Assembly: GCA_033856535.1 (NCBI GenBank)
Contig: JAWVEV010000219.1
Location: 1-37,507 of the forward strand
Length of the DNA stretch: 37,507 nt
Direction of reading: 5' to 3'
DNA from: JAWVEV01 sp033856535
GTDB lineage: Bacteria; Actinomycetota; Thermoleophilia; Miltoncostaeales; Miltoncostaeaceae
Below are positions 1 through 8,455 of the stretch, piece after piece. Made by a program: the position numbers and the translations under genes. Position 1 is the stretch's first letter; each line of letters starts with the position of its first letter. The notes beneath the pieces are model-generated. The model saw only the letters and a list, made by a program, of their open reading frames with translations. It was not told where the DNA came from and did not search any database.

Positions 1-409
1 CGGTCGACAACCCGGGCTCCAGCTCGCGCAGCCGCGACCCCGGCGTCCAGGGCACCGCGCGGCCCATTTCCTCCAGGCGCTCGCGATGCCGGCGGACCCG
101 GGCCACGTGGTCCGGCCGGCCGGCGACGATCATCGCCCCGGAGCGGATGTAGCCGGGGTCGCGGCCGCTCGCGCTCGCGAGCTCATCGGCGAAGCCGGGC
201 CAGCGGTCGGCGGCGGCGACCATCAGCTCGTGCACCGCCTCCTCGCCGTCGGCCGCCTCCGACCAGGGCCCGAGCATGCCGGCGGCGACCCAGCCCGCCG
301 GCGGGGCGCCGTCGTCGCACAGGGCCACCCGCGCCCCCTGGGAGGCGGCGCGCCAGGCGAGCGCGAGGCCCCAGGGGCCGGCGCCGACGACGGCGAGGTC
401 GACGCTCAT
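1..409 (-). CDS. thiO: Glycine oxidase ThiO, N-terminal part (gene runs off the window)
   Basis: FAD-dependent amino-acid oxidase that makes the iminoglycine used for the thiazole half of thiamin. The 136 visible residues begin with a Rossmann dinucleotide motif (VVGAGPWGLALAW, about residues 7-19). AAGMLGPWSEA at about 43-53 matches the conserved flavin-binding stretch of the ThiO/DadA family (AAGMLAP in ThiO). The ATG overlaps the stop of the upstream binding-protein gene (ATGA, 406-409), so it is the last visible gene of a TPP-riboswitch operon, which supports ThiO over other D-amino-acid oxidases. The C-terminus lies beyond position 1. The family and pathway call is firm; substrate choice follows from the operon. 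Confidence 0.85.
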   Translation of the reverse strand, partial: MSVDLAVVGAGPWGLALAWRAASQGARVALCDDGAPPAGWVAAGMLGPWSEAADGEEAVHELMVAAADRWPGFADELASASGRDPGYIRSGAMIVAGRPDHVARVRRHRERLEEMGRAVPWTPGSRLRELEPGLST

Positions 410-1410
410 TCCTCGTCCGCGTCCGGGAGGAACGCGTCGGTCACGGCGTCCGCCACGTTCACCGGACGCTTCAGGATGTCGTTGCGCCGCATCCAGTCCG
501 CGTAGGCCGACCACTCCTCGGTGTCGAGCGAGAGCGTCGGCTGGTCGGAGGGGGAGAGCAGCGGCGCGGTCAGGCGCAGCTGCTCGTCGAGCACGTCGCG
601 GTTCAGGTCCGGGTTGGCGTCGGTCAGCGCGTCGGCGGCGCCGGCCTGGTCGGTGGAGGCCCAGTCCTGGCCCTTCTTCAGCCCGCGCAGCAGCGCCTCG
701 ACCAGCGTGGGCCGCTCCTTGGCGATGGTGTCGCTCGTGACCAGGACCAGCTCGTCGTAGTCCGGCACGCCGAACTCCTCGAGGCGGAACACGTCGACGC
801 CCACGCCCTGGTGGTCGAGCTCGGGCGCCTCCACGTTCCAGTAGGCGCCCACCAGCGCGTCGACCTGGCCGGCCGCGAGGGCCGGCGAGAGGTTGAAGCC
901 GACGTTACGGATCCTGATGGTCGAGGGGTCGCCGCCGTCGGCGCGCACGACGGTGTCGAGCAACGGGCGGTCGAATGGGAGCCCGGCGGCGCCGACGGTC
1001 TTGCCGGCGAGGTCGGCCGGGCGCGTGATGTCGCGGTCCTTGCGCACGATCACGCTGTTCAGCGGGTGCACGGCCAGCGCCGCCACGGCCTTCACGGGGA
1101 TGCCCTCGGCCCGCGCCAGCAGCACGTCCGGCTCATAGGAGATCGCGAACGGCGCGCGCCCGGCACCCACCTGCTTCAGCGCCGCGGCCGGGTCGCTCGG
1201 CACCTTCGGCACCACCTGCAGGCCCTCGTCGGTGAAGTAGCCCTGGGAGATCGCGCCGTAGACGCCGGCGTGGTCGGCGTTCGGGAACCAGTCGAGGATC
1301 AGCTCGATGCGCTCGGCACCGCCCTCGGGCGAATCCGGCTCGTCGCCGCAGGCGGCGAGGGCGAGGGCGAGCAGGGCCGCCAGCAGGGCGGCGAGGGCGC
1401 GACGGGTCAA
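406..1410 (-). CDS. Thiamin-pyrimidine ABC transporter, substrate-binding lipoprotein (ThiY/NMT1-like)
   Basis: Predicted lipoprotein of 334 residues that captures a thiamin pyrimidine precursor (HMP or formylaminopyrimidine type). It starts with a hydrophobic signal ending in the lipobox LALAAC, then a mature NMT1/THI5-like domain opening with LILDWFPNADHAGVY, the signature of ThiY-type binding proteins. I chose the TTG at 1410 because it overlaps the permease stop (TTGA) and has GGAG upstream; a longer reading would extend through the whole permease in another frame. ThiL upstream, ThiO downstream and the TPP riboswitch support pyrimidine uptake. Taurine or nitrate transport is less likely given this context. 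Confidence 0.87.
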   Translation of the reverse strand: MTRRALAALLAALLALALAACGDEPDSPEGGAERIELILDWFPNADHAGVYGAISQGYFTDEGLQVVPKVPSDPAAALKQVGAGRAPFAISYEPDVLLARAEGIPVKAVAALAVHPLNSVIVRKDRDITRPADLAGKTVGAAGLPFDRPLLDTVVRADGGDPSTIRIRNVGFNLSPALAAGQVDALVGAYWNVEAPELDHQGVGVDVFRLEEFGVPDYDELVLVTSDTIAKERPTLVEALLRGLKKGQDWASTDQAGAADALTDANPDLNRDVLDEQLRLTAPLLSPSDQPTLSLDTEEWSAYADWMRRNDILKRPVNVADAVTDAFLPDADEE

Positions 1411-2248
1411 CGGCGTCTCCAGGTGGGCCGGACGGGGAGCCGGCGGTGGGGAAGAACGAGGCGCTCGACCAGCGCGACGACGCCGAAGAAGGCGACCCCG
1501 ATCACGGCGAGCAGTGAGATCGCGGCGAAGCTGACGACGGTCTCGAACTGGCCCGTGGCGATCTCCGAGAGGTACCCGAGGCCCTTGTCGGCACCCACGT
1601 ACTCGGCCACCACGGCGCCGGTGACGGCGAACACGGCGGCCATCTTCAGGCCGGAGAAGAGCCCCGGGAGCGCGGCCGGGAAGGTCACGTGGCGCCAGGT
1701 CCAGGCGCGGCCGGCGCCGAGCGTGCGCGCGGCGTGGGCCAGCTCGGGGTCGACCCCGCGCAGGGCGTCGACGCCGGTGACCACCACCGGGAAGAACGCG
1801 ATCAGGAAGGCCACCAGCACCTGCGTGGTGCCGTAGTCGACCCAGACCGCCACCAGCGGCGCCACCGCCAGCAGCGGGATCGCCTGGCTGGCGACCAGCC
1901 ACGGGTAGATCGCCCTCTCGGCGACCCGTGAGCCCTGGATCGCGACGGCCAGCACGAGGCCGAGGGCCGCCGCGAGCCCGAACCCGATGGCGGACTCGGC
2001 GATCGTGGCCTGGGCGTGGACCCAGAGGCGCGCGCGGTCGTCGCGGAGGACCTCGGCGACCGCCACCGGCGAGGGGAGCAGCCACTCTCGGGGCGAGAAG
2101 AGCCAGATGACCGCCTGCCACAGCGCCAACCCCGCCAGCGGGAGCAGCAGCAGCTGGAGCCGCGTCGCGAGGCCGGCCCGGCGGCGGCGCCCGGCCGGCG
2201 CGGCCTCGGCGCGCGCCGTGGCCCGAGCGCCCGTGCGCTGGGCCGTGC

Positions 2249-2252
<4 letters not shown>
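1407..2252 (-). CDS. ABC transporter permease (thiamin precursor uptake)
   Basis: Inner-membrane permease of 281 residues, BPD_transp_1 family (SsuC/TauC/ThiX type). After a basic N-terminus there are about six hydrophobic helices. The EAA-type loop that contacts the ATPase is visible as DPELAHAARTLGAGRAWTWR followed by the start of FPAALPGLFSG. The GTG start overlaps the stop of the ATPase gene (GTGA, 2249-2252), and its own stop overlaps the TTG of the binding-protein gene. It forms one transporter with both neighbours and is presumably translationally coupled to them. Confidence 0.88.
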
Positions 2253-3014
<762 letters not shown>

Positions 3015-3022
<8 letters not shown>

Positions 3023-3980
3023 CGTGCTCCCAGCCCAGGCGCGCCAGGGGAACCCGGACGCCGGCGCGCTCGGCGCGCAGGCCGACGCCGGCCTCGAGCC
3101 GGCCGACGGGGGTGAGGGGGAGGCCGGCGGCGTCTCGGAGGCGGTCGAGGTCCTCGGGCGCGATCGCCGCCAGCAGCTCGTAGTCGTCGCCGCCCGTGGC
3201 CGCGAGCACGTCGGGCTCCTGCCCGGCGCGGCGGGCGACCTCCGCGACGCCGGGCGCCAGCGGCAGGGCGTCGAGGTCGATGACCGCCGCCACGCCCGAG
3301 GCGCGCGCGAGCCGGCCGGCGTCGAGCGCGAGGCCGTCGGAGAGGTCCATCAGCGCGTGGACCCCGCCGGCGGCCAGGGCCGCGCCGGCCGCGAGGCGCG
3401 GCTCGGGGCGCCGGTGCGCGGCGGCCAGGTCGCCGGCCTCCGGGAGGTCCCGCGCGATCTCGGGGTCGTCCAGGACGAGAAGGCCCGCGGCGCCGGCGCC
3501 CAGCGCGCCCGTGACGCACAGCAGGTCGCCGGGCCGGCCGCCGGAGCGCCGGGCCGGCGCGGTGCCCTCGGGCATCCGCCCCAGCGCGGTGACGGCGATC
3601 GTGAGCGCGGGAGCCGAGGTGACGTCGCCACCGGCGACGGTCAGGCCGTGGCGCTCGGCCAGTTCCTCCATGCCCGCGTAGATGGCCTCGAGCTCCTCGG
3701 CCTCCAGGTCGGCCGGCAGGCCCAGGCCGACCACCGCCGCCACCGGGCGGGCGCCCATCGCGGCCAGGTCGGAGAGGTTCACCGCGAGCGCCTTGTGGCC
3801 CAGGTCGCGCCCGTCCGTCGTGGCGCGGCGGAAATGGACGCCGTCGACCAGGAGGTCGATCGTGACGATGGTGGCGGGGTCGTCGTCGAGCGCCGCGGCG
3901 TCGTCCCCGATGCCGAGCGCGACCCCGGGCCGCACGCGCACGCGCGCGGCGATCAGCTCGATCACCGCCGACTCGACCAT
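3015..3980 (-). CDS. thiL: Thiamin-monophosphate kinase ThiL
   Basis: Phosphorylates thiamin monophosphate to the active cofactor TPP. The 321-residue length is normal. Family motifs are visible in order: GIGDDAAAL near the N-terminus, LLVDGVHF, NLSDLAAMGA, VAGGDVTSAP, MDLSDGLALD and GGDDYELL, which supply the metal- and ATP-binding aspartates of the PurM-like fold. It is the first gene after the TPP riboswitch and overlaps the ABC ATPase gene by 8 nt, so cofactor completion and precursor uptake are under one feedback control. The ATG at 3980 lies about 20 nt after the riboswitch, with purine-rich GGGAGG and GGGGG between them. Confidence 0.95.
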
Positions 3981-3999
3981 CGCGCCCCCACGTTCCTCC

Positions 4000-4083
4000 C
4001 TTGCGCTGGCATTACCCAGGTCAGGTTCGAAGGGTCGAGGCTCGAACGCCTCCTCTCAGCCGCCTCCAAGCAGCTCCCCCGTA
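4000..4083 (-). promoter_or_regulatory. TPP riboswitch (THI element) ahead of thiL operon
   Basis: On the minus strand the RNA contains the two diagnostic TPP-aptamer segments: GGCTGAGAGGAGG (pyrimidine-sensing side) and AACCTGACCTGGGTAATGCCAGCG (quoted in part: CTGACCTGGGTAATGCCAGC, the pyrophosphate side). A variable hairpin (GTTCGAGCCTCGAC) lies between them. The aptamer ends about 20 nt before the thiL ATG, and the GGGAGG Shine-Dalgarno-like sequence directly follows it. There is no separate terminator hairpin with a U-tract. This geometry predicts repression of translation initiation when TPP binds; the mode is inferred, the class is read directly. Confidence 0.95.
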
Positions 4084-4111
4084 GACCGGCGACACTAGCA
4101 CCCGGCCCCAC

Positions 4112-4117
4112 TAGGCT
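4112..4117 (+). promoter_or_regulatory. -10 element of a leaderless promoter (SnoaL-like gene)
   Basis: TAGGCT lies exactly 6 nt before the ATG at 4124, and there is no Shine-Dalgarno sequence. Transcription should start at or next to the start codon. Confidence 0.55.
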
Positions 4118-4123
4118 GGTCCG

Positions 4124-4561
4124 ATGACCGGCGCCCGGCCGCGGACGCGGGCCGACCTGCATCCCGCGCTCGCTCGCTACCGCGCGGCGTGGACGGGGGA
4201 CGATCCCGGGGCCGTGGCGGAGCTGTTCACCGCGGACGGCACGCGCGTCGAGGTGGCCCTCGGCCGGGAGGACCGGGGCCGCGAGGCGATCGCCGGCGCC
4301 GCCGTCGAGCTGATGGCCGCCTTCGTCGAGCGCCGGCTGTCGCTGGAGCCGCTGATGGTCGACGACGGCGCCTGGGCGGTGGAGATCACCTGGCGGGCGG
4401 TGCACCGGGGCGCCTATCGCGGCGTGCCGGCGACGCACCGGCGGGTCGAGATTCCGGGCCTCTCGATCGCCCGCCTGGAGGGCGGGCTGGTGGCCGTGGA
4501 GCGCTGGTACTTCGACGCGGTCGCCCTGGGCCGGCGCCTGGGCCGGAGCCTTGTAGGGTGA
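4124..4561 (+). CDS. SnoaL/NTF2-like domain protein
   Basis: Small cytoplasmic protein (145 residues) with the NTF2-like cone fold pattern: an early helix with HPALARYRAAWTGDDPGAVAELF, the typical FTADGT turn (about 32-37), and a run of beta strands ending in VERWYFDAVAL. Such proteins are usually isomerases, hydratases or ligand-binding accessory proteins, and the sequence does not say which. It is divergent from the thiamin operon with about 40 nt between the riboswitch and its ATG, and has a leaderless-type promoter. Its stop codon overlaps the next -10 hexamer (TAGGGT at 4554). I would not assign a reaction. Confidence 0.75.
   Translation: MTGARPRTRADLHPALARYRAAWTGDDPGAVAELFTADGTRVEVALGREDRGREAIAGAAVELMAAFVERRLSLEPLMVDDGAWAVEITWRAVHRGAYRGVPATHRRVEIPGLSIARLEGGLVAVERWYFDAVALGRRLGRSLVG
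4554..4559 (+). promoter_or_regulatory. -10 element overlapping the end of the SnoaL-like gene
   Basis: TAGGGT overlaps the last codons and first stop base of the preceding gene and lies 6 nt before the GTG at 4566. It is the likely promoter for the short leader ORF and the long leader of the membrane-protein gene at 4736. Confidence 0.5.
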
Positions 4562-4565
4562 TCCC

Positions 4566-4607
4566 GTGAGCGCCCGCCGGGGCCCCGGGCCGATCGTCCC
4601 GGGCTGA
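4566..4607 (+). CDS. Possible 13-residue leader peptide
   Basis: GTG-initiated ORF encoding VSARRGPGPIVPG, starting 6 nt after a TAGGGT hexamer, so it would be translated from a leaderless mRNA. It lies about 130 nt upstream of the gene at 4736, in a GC-rich leader able to form strong hairpins. It could be an attenuator or coupling uORF, but in DNA this rich in GC a short ORF of this length can be chance. It has no notable codon run apart from two consecutive Arg codons and scattered Pro codons. Confidence 0.3.
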   Translation: MSARRGPGPIVPG

Positions 4608-4735
4608 CCGCCGGAGGTGTCGCGGGCCCCGGCTCGGGGCAGCGATAGGGGCGGAGGGTTCTGCTCGGCCCGCCAGCCGGCCGAGCTGTCGCCCGACCCC
4701 GGGCGTTCCCCCGGCATCCGATGCGGAGGACACAC
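4608..4735 (+). promoter_or_regulatory. Structured 5' leader of unknown class
   Basis: This untranslated stretch contains a perfect 8-bp hairpin (GCTCGGCC 4663-4670 pairing with GGCCGAGC 4679-4686, 8-nt loop) and further GC-rich complementary segments (ACCCCGGGCG, CCCCCGG). It ends in GGAGG (4726-4730), 5 nt before the GTG at 4736. I compared it by eye with the c-di-AMP, cobalamin and TPP aptamers and found no match to any. Confidence 0.35.
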
Positions 4736-5395
4736 GTGGCCGAGCACGCACAGCAGCGCGTCCCGCGCAGGTCCGGCTCCGACGTCGCCCCGAGCACGCT
4801 CCTGCTCGCGGCGCTCGCTTCGGTGGCCGCCACCGCGGTCGTCTCCCGGTTCGGCCTGGAGAGCACCCTGGTGGGCGCCGGCCTGACGCCGGTCGTGGTG
4901 ACCCTGGTGCGCGAGATCGCGCGCCGTCCGGTCGAGCAGGTGAGCGCCGTGACCGGCGCGGCGGGCAATTGGCGCCACTGGCGCCATCAGCAGGCCGAAG
5001 CGCCCCCCGACGAGCCGGAGGCCGCGCCGCCGCCCCACCCGGTTGCGCCGGCCCCGCGCCGCACGGGCCCGGTGCGCTGGGGCGTGGTCGGGGCCGCGAC
5101 CCTCGTCGGCTTCCTGGCCGCGGTGGCGTTCTTCAGCGTGCCCGACCTGATCGCGGGGCGGTCCCTGGTCTCGAACCGGGACTCCACCTTCTTCAGCGGC
5201 GGGAGCGCCCCGGCGAAGGAGCCCGTGGCCGCCCCCACGGCGACCACCACGACGGAGACGACCCCGACGACCACGGTGAAGACGACGACCGAGACCGTGA
5301 CGGTGACGAGCCCCGCGCCGACCGCGACCGCGCCGCCGGCCGACACCTCGGGGGCCGCGCCGGTCGCGCCGGCCCCACCACCGCCGGCACCATGA
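4736..5395 (+). CDS. Membrane protein with Thr/Pro-rich tail, function unknown
   Basis: 219 residues. Two hydrophobic segments are visible: STLLLAALASVAATAVVSRF and a neighbouring one near residues 20-60, and WGVVGAATLVGFLAAVAFF near 110-130. They are joined by a Pro/Ala-rich linker. The C-terminal third is a low-complexity tail of Thr, Glu and Val repeats followed by Pro/Ala, typical of cell-wall-spanning or surface-exposed extensions. I chose GTG 4736 over ATG 4721 because GGAGG sits 5 nt upstream. It is transcribed ahead of the proA-like gene but separated by about 37 nt containing its own -10-like sequence. No family recognised. Confidence 0.65.
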   Translation: MAEHAQQRVPRRSGSDVAPSTLLLAALASVAATAVVSRFGLESTLVGAGLTPVVVTLVREIARRPVEQVSAVTGAAGNWRHWRHQQAEAPPDEPEAAPPPHPVAPAPRRTGPVRWGVVGAATLVGFLAAVAFFSVPDLIAGRSLVSNRDSTFFSGGSAPAKEPVAAPTATTTTETTPTTTVKTTTETVTVTSPAPTATAPPADTSGAAPVAPAPPPPAP

Positions 5396-5418
5396 GGCAG
5401 TGAGCCCACGGGGCCTGG

Positions 5419-5424
5419 CATGAT
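5419..5424 (+). promoter_or_regulatory. -10-like element ahead of proA
   Basis: CATGAT lies 8 nt before the GTG at 5433 with no Shine-Dalgarno sequence between them. It deviates at the first base from the TANNNT pattern seen elsewhere in the window. Confidence 0.35.
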
Positions 5425-5432
5425 CGCGCCCC

Positions 5433-6674
5433 GTGGGTGAGCCCGAGATCCAGGAGCTGGTCGCCGCCGCGGGGCGCGCGGCCAAGCGCGCCGCCGCGGG
5501 CCTGGCGCGCGCCGACGGCAATGCCGTGACCGCGGCGCTGCGCGGCATGGTCGAGCGCCTGGCCAGCGCCGCGCCGGCCCTGCTCGAGGCCAATCGGGCG
5601 GACGTCGCGGCGGCGGAGGCGGGCGGGATGGCCGAGGCGCTGATCGACCGCCTGCGCCTGGGCGAGGACCGCCTGCGCGGGATGGCCGACCAGATCCTGA
5701 CGCTGGCCGAGACCCCCGACGACCCGGTGGTGGCCTCGGTCCACGAGCTGGCCGACGGCACGCGGGTGGAGGAGCGCCGGCGCCCGGTCGGCGTCATCGG
5801 CGCCAACTACGAGGCGCGGCCGAACGTGACCGTCGACGTGGCCTCGCAGCTGCTGAAGTCGCGCAACGCCGGCGTGTTGCGCACCGGGGGCGCGGCGCTG
5901 CGCTCGGCCGCGGCCCTGCTCGACGAGGTGATCCGGCCGGCCTGCGCCGCCGCGGGCATCGACCCCGACGCCATCCAGCTGGTCCGCACCCCGGACCGCT
6001 CGGCCGCGCTCGTGCTCTGCTCGCTGCCCGATCTGATCCCGCTGGTGATCCTCCGCGGCAGCGGCGACACCACCGCGACGCTGGCGACCCACGCCGCGGC
6101 CAACGGGGTCCGCACGCTGGCCCACGCCGAGGGCGGCGGGGTGCTCTACGTCGACGCCGGCGCCGACCGCAAGAAGGCGCTGGACCTGATGACCGCGGGC
6201 CTCGACCGGCTGGGCGTCTGCAACCGGCTCAACCTGCTGCTGGTCGCCGAGTCGCGCTGGGACGAGCTGCTGCCCGATCTGGTGGCCCACCTGGAGGGCC
6301 TCGGGATCCGGCCGTCGCTGCCGCCGCACCCGCACCCGCGCGGCCACGAGTGGGCGCTCGACGACGGGAACGAGGCCACGGTCACGCTCGACCGGGTGGC
6401 CGACGCGCGCGCCGCCGCCGAGGTGGCCAACGAGGACACCTCGGGCCTGGCGGCGACGATCGTCACCGAGGATCACGCCGCCGCCCGCGAGTTCATCGCC
6501 GCGTACGCCGGCACCGGGGCGTTCTGGAACGTCACGACCCGTCTGCTCGACGGCTTCAAGCTGCTGGCCGCGCCCGAGACCGGGATCAACGTGGACCACG
6601 TGCCGGGCCCGCGCGGACCGGTCACGTTCCGCGACCTGCACCTGCGCCAGTACGTGGTGACGCCGGCGGGGTGA
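5433..6674 (+). CDS. proA: Glutamate-5-semialdehyde dehydrogenase (gamma-glutamyl phosphate reductase), divergent
   Basis: Aldehyde-dehydrogenase-fold enzyme of proline synthesis that reduces gamma-glutamyl phosphate with NADPH. The length, 413 residues, is normal. ProA signatures: GVIGANYEARPNVTVDVASQ (about 120-139), LKSRNAGVLR (141-150), the catalytic cysteine in GVCNRLN (Cys263), and an ending in ETGINVDHVPGPRGPVTFRD (residues in the last 40). Several usually strict positions differ: the GSEA-like loop is TGGAALRS, and the usual HxxGICHVYVD is HAEGGGVLYVD. No proB or obg is adjacent. It may be the cell's ProA or a paralogue acting on a related acyl phosphate. Confidence 0.8.
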   Translation: MGEPEIQELVAAAGRAAKRAAAGLARADGNAVTAALRGMVERLASAAPALLEANRADVAAAEAGGMAEALIDRLRLGEDRLRGMADQILTLAETPDDPVVASVHELADGTRVEERRRPVGVIGANYEARPNVTVDVASQLLKSRNAGVLRTGGAALRSAAALLDEVIRPACAAAGIDPDAIQLVRTPDRSAALVLCSLPDLIPLVILRGSGDTTATLATHAAANGVRTLAHAEGGGVLYVDAGADRKKALDLMTAGLDRLGVCNRLNLLLVAESRWDELLPDLVAHLEGLGIRPSLPPHPHPRGHEWALDDGNEATVTLDRVADARAAAEVANEDTSGLAATIVTEDHAAAREFIAAYAGTGAFWNVTTRLLDGFKLLAAPETGINVDHVPGPRGPVTFRDLHLRQYVVTPAG

Positions 6675-6691
6675 CCCCCGCCGGGGCGGGC

Positions 6692-7006
6692 TCAGGCCCT
6701 GAGCTCGGCGGCGGTCCGCAGCTCGGACCGCAGGTCGGCCATCGCCTCGTCCATCGGCTCGTCGGCGGCCCAATCGTCGTGGGCGCGCTCGGCGGCGTCG
6801 TGCACCCGGCGCAGCAGGCGCTCGGCGTGCCGGGCCCGGGCGAGCTCCTCCCGCAGGCGCCGCTCGCGGCGCGGGTCGGGGAACTCGATGCCGAGCCAGC
6901 GCAGGATGCGCCGGCGCACGGGACCGGCGCGCGGCGCGGGCTGGTCGTCCCAGTACGCGAGGGCGAGCGCGCGGTCGGAGGCGGGGTCCGGAGGCCTGGG
7001 GGCCAT
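6692..7006 (-). CDS. Small charged protein, function unknown
   Basis: 104 residues, rich in Arg, Glu and Ala, with a predicted helical, possibly coiled-coil centre (ERRLREELARARHAERLLRR, about 47-66). No signal peptide or membrane segment. It is convergent with proA (18-nt gap) and divergent from moaA. Its ATG sits about 8 nt after a GATGAT sequence that could be a -10. Codon use matches the neighbours, which is the main argument that it is a real gene. Confidence 0.55.
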   Translation of the reverse strand: MAPRPPDPASDRALALAYWDDQPAPRAGPVRRRILRWLGIEFPDPRRERRLREELARARHAERLLRRVHDAAERAHDDWAADEPMDEAMADLRSELRTAAELRA

Positions 7007-7061
7007 CGGCGACGATCATCGGCCAGGCCCGCCGGAGGGGTCAAACGAGCCGGGCCGCCGC

Positions 7062-7067
7062 TATCGT
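7062..7067 (+). promoter_or_regulatory. -10 element of a leaderless promoter (moaA)
   Basis: TATCGT lies exactly 6 nt before the moaA ATG at 7074. A GAGGA sequence touches the start codon and is too close to act as a ribosome-binding site. Confidence 0.55.
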
Positions 7068-7073
7068 CGAGGA

Positions 7074-8102
7074 ATGGCGCATCCGCTCCCGTCTCCCGCC
7101 CCGGGCATGGCCGACCGCCTGGGCCGCCCGGTGCGCGACCTGCGGATCTCGGTCACGGACCGCTGCAACCTGCGCTGCGTCTACTGCATGCCGCGGGAGG
7201 CGTTCGGCCCGGATCACCGCTTCCTGGAGCGCCGGGAGCTGCTGCGGTTCGAGGAGATCGCGCGGCTGGCGCGGGCGTTCGTGGCCCACGGGGTCGAGAA
7301 GGTCCGCCTGACCGGCGGGGAGCCGCTGGTGCGCCGGCAGGTGGAGCGGCTGGTGGCGATGCTCGCCGAGATCCCCGGCCTGGACCTGACCCTGACCACC
7401 AACGGGGCGCTGCTGCCCAGGATGGCCGAGGCGCTGCGCGCGGCGGGGCTCACGCGGGTGACGGTCTCGCTCGACGCCCTCGACGACGCGGTCTTCATGG
7501 CGATGAACGACGCCGGCCTCCCTGTCGCGCGGGTGCTCGAGGGGATCGAGGCCGCGGCCGCGGCCGGCCTGCCGGTGAAGGTGAACATGGTGGTGAAGCG
7601 CGGCGTCAACGAGGACCAGGTGGTCCCGATGGCCGAGCGCTTCCGCGGCAGCGGCCACGTCCTGCGGTTCATCGAGTACATGGACGTGGGGGCCACCAAC
7701 GGCTGGCGCACCGATGACGTCGTGCCGGCGGCCGAGATCCTGGAGGCGATCGACGCGGTCCACCCGCTCGAGCCGGTGGCCCCGCGGTACCGCGGCGAGA
7801 CCGCCCGCCGCTGGCGCTACCGCGACGGGGCGGGGGAGATCGGCGCGATCGCGTCGGTCACCCGGCCGTTCTGCGGCGACTGCACCCGGGCGCGGCTCTC
7901 CGCCGAGGGGCGCCTGTACACCTGCCTGTTCGCGGCGGAGGGCCACGACCTGCGGGCCCCGCTCCGCGCCGGCGCGGGCGACGCCGAGATCGCGGCGCTG
8001 GTCGGCCGACTCTGGTCCGCCCGGCGGGACCGGTATTCGGAGGAACGCTCGGCGGCCACCGCCGGGCTCCCGCGCCCGGAGATGTCCTACATCGGGGGCT
8101 AG
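7074..8102 (+). CDS. moaA: GTP 3',8-cyclase MoaA
   Basis: Radical-SAM enzyme for the first step of molybdenum cofactor synthesis, converting GTP to the 3',8-cyclo intermediate later made into cPMP. The N-terminal cluster motif CNLRCVYC (about residues 27-34) binds the SAM-associated 4Fe-4S cluster. RLTGGEPLVR follows. The C-terminal second cluster is FCGDCTRARLSAEGRLYTC, and the essential terminal Gly-Gly is present (SYIGG). 342 residues, normal length. The ATG at 7074 follows a leaderless-type promoter; longer in-frame readings run through the divergent promoter region. The MOSC-domain gene at 12326 is the only other molybdenum-related gene in the window. Confidence 0.96.
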   Translation: MAHPLPSPAPGMADRLGRPVRDLRISVTDRCNLRCVYCMPREAFGPDHRFLERRELLRFEEIARLARAFVAHGVEKVRLTGGEPLVRRQVERLVAMLAEIPGLDLTLTTNGALLPRMAEALRAAGLTRVTVSLDALDDAVFMAMNDAGLPVARVLEGIEAAAAAGLPVKVNMVVKRGVNEDQVVPMAERFRGSGHVLRFIEYMDVGATNGWRTDDVVPAAEILEAIDAVHPLEPVAPRYRGETARRWRYRDGAGEIGAIASVTRPFCGDCTRARLSAEGRLYTCLFAAEGHDLRAPLRAGAGDAEIAALVGRLWSARRDRYSEERSAATAGLPRPEMSYIGG

Positions 8103-8365
8103 CCCGCCGGGGGCTCCTCGCCGGTGGCGGGGTCCGGCCGGCCCGGAGCCGCGCGCCGCGGCTCGCCCGGGGTGAGCGGGCTCAGCGCGGTGCGGGGCGC
8201 GAGCCCGGCCCGGGGGGCCAGGACCGTCCTGGCGGGGATGCTGCTGCGCGGCTCCACGCGGAAGCCGGTGCCGGACCTCGGGCCCACCTCACGAAACCAG
8301 GCCGGGTCCTTGGGCAGGCGCGCCTCGGGGGGCTCGCCTGGCGGATCCGTCTCGGGGAGCGTCAC
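8099..8365 (-). CDS. Small proline-rich protein, function unknown
   Basis: 88 residues, rich in Pro, Arg and Gly, probably disordered. No signal peptide, membrane segment or known motif. The GTG start at 8365 has a good ribosome-binding site (GGAGG, 5 nt upstream), the strongest evidence for it. Its end overlaps the moaA stop by 4 nt in convergent orientation. Confidence 0.45.
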   Translation of the reverse strand: MTLPETDPPGEPPEARLPKDPAWFREVGPRSGTGFRVEPRSSIPARTVLAPRAGLAPRTALSPLTPGEPRRAAPGRPDPATGEEPPAG

Positions 8366-8455
8366 CGCTGCCTCCTATCGCGGCGCGCGGAGCGCGCCTG
8401 ACGGCCAACGATACTGCGTCCCCGCGCATTCACCCCGCGTCCACCGGAGAATCGA

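Noticed and set aside
4608..4735. c-di-AMP (ydaO-type) or cobalamin riboswitch
   Set aside because: GGGGGAAC-like and GACAGC-like pieces appear only on the wrong strand or out of order; the conserved core order is missing.
3962..5806. Long minus-strand open frame across the SnoaL-like, membrane-protein and proA genes
   Set aside because: Antisense shadow of three better supported genes; no start signal or family motif.
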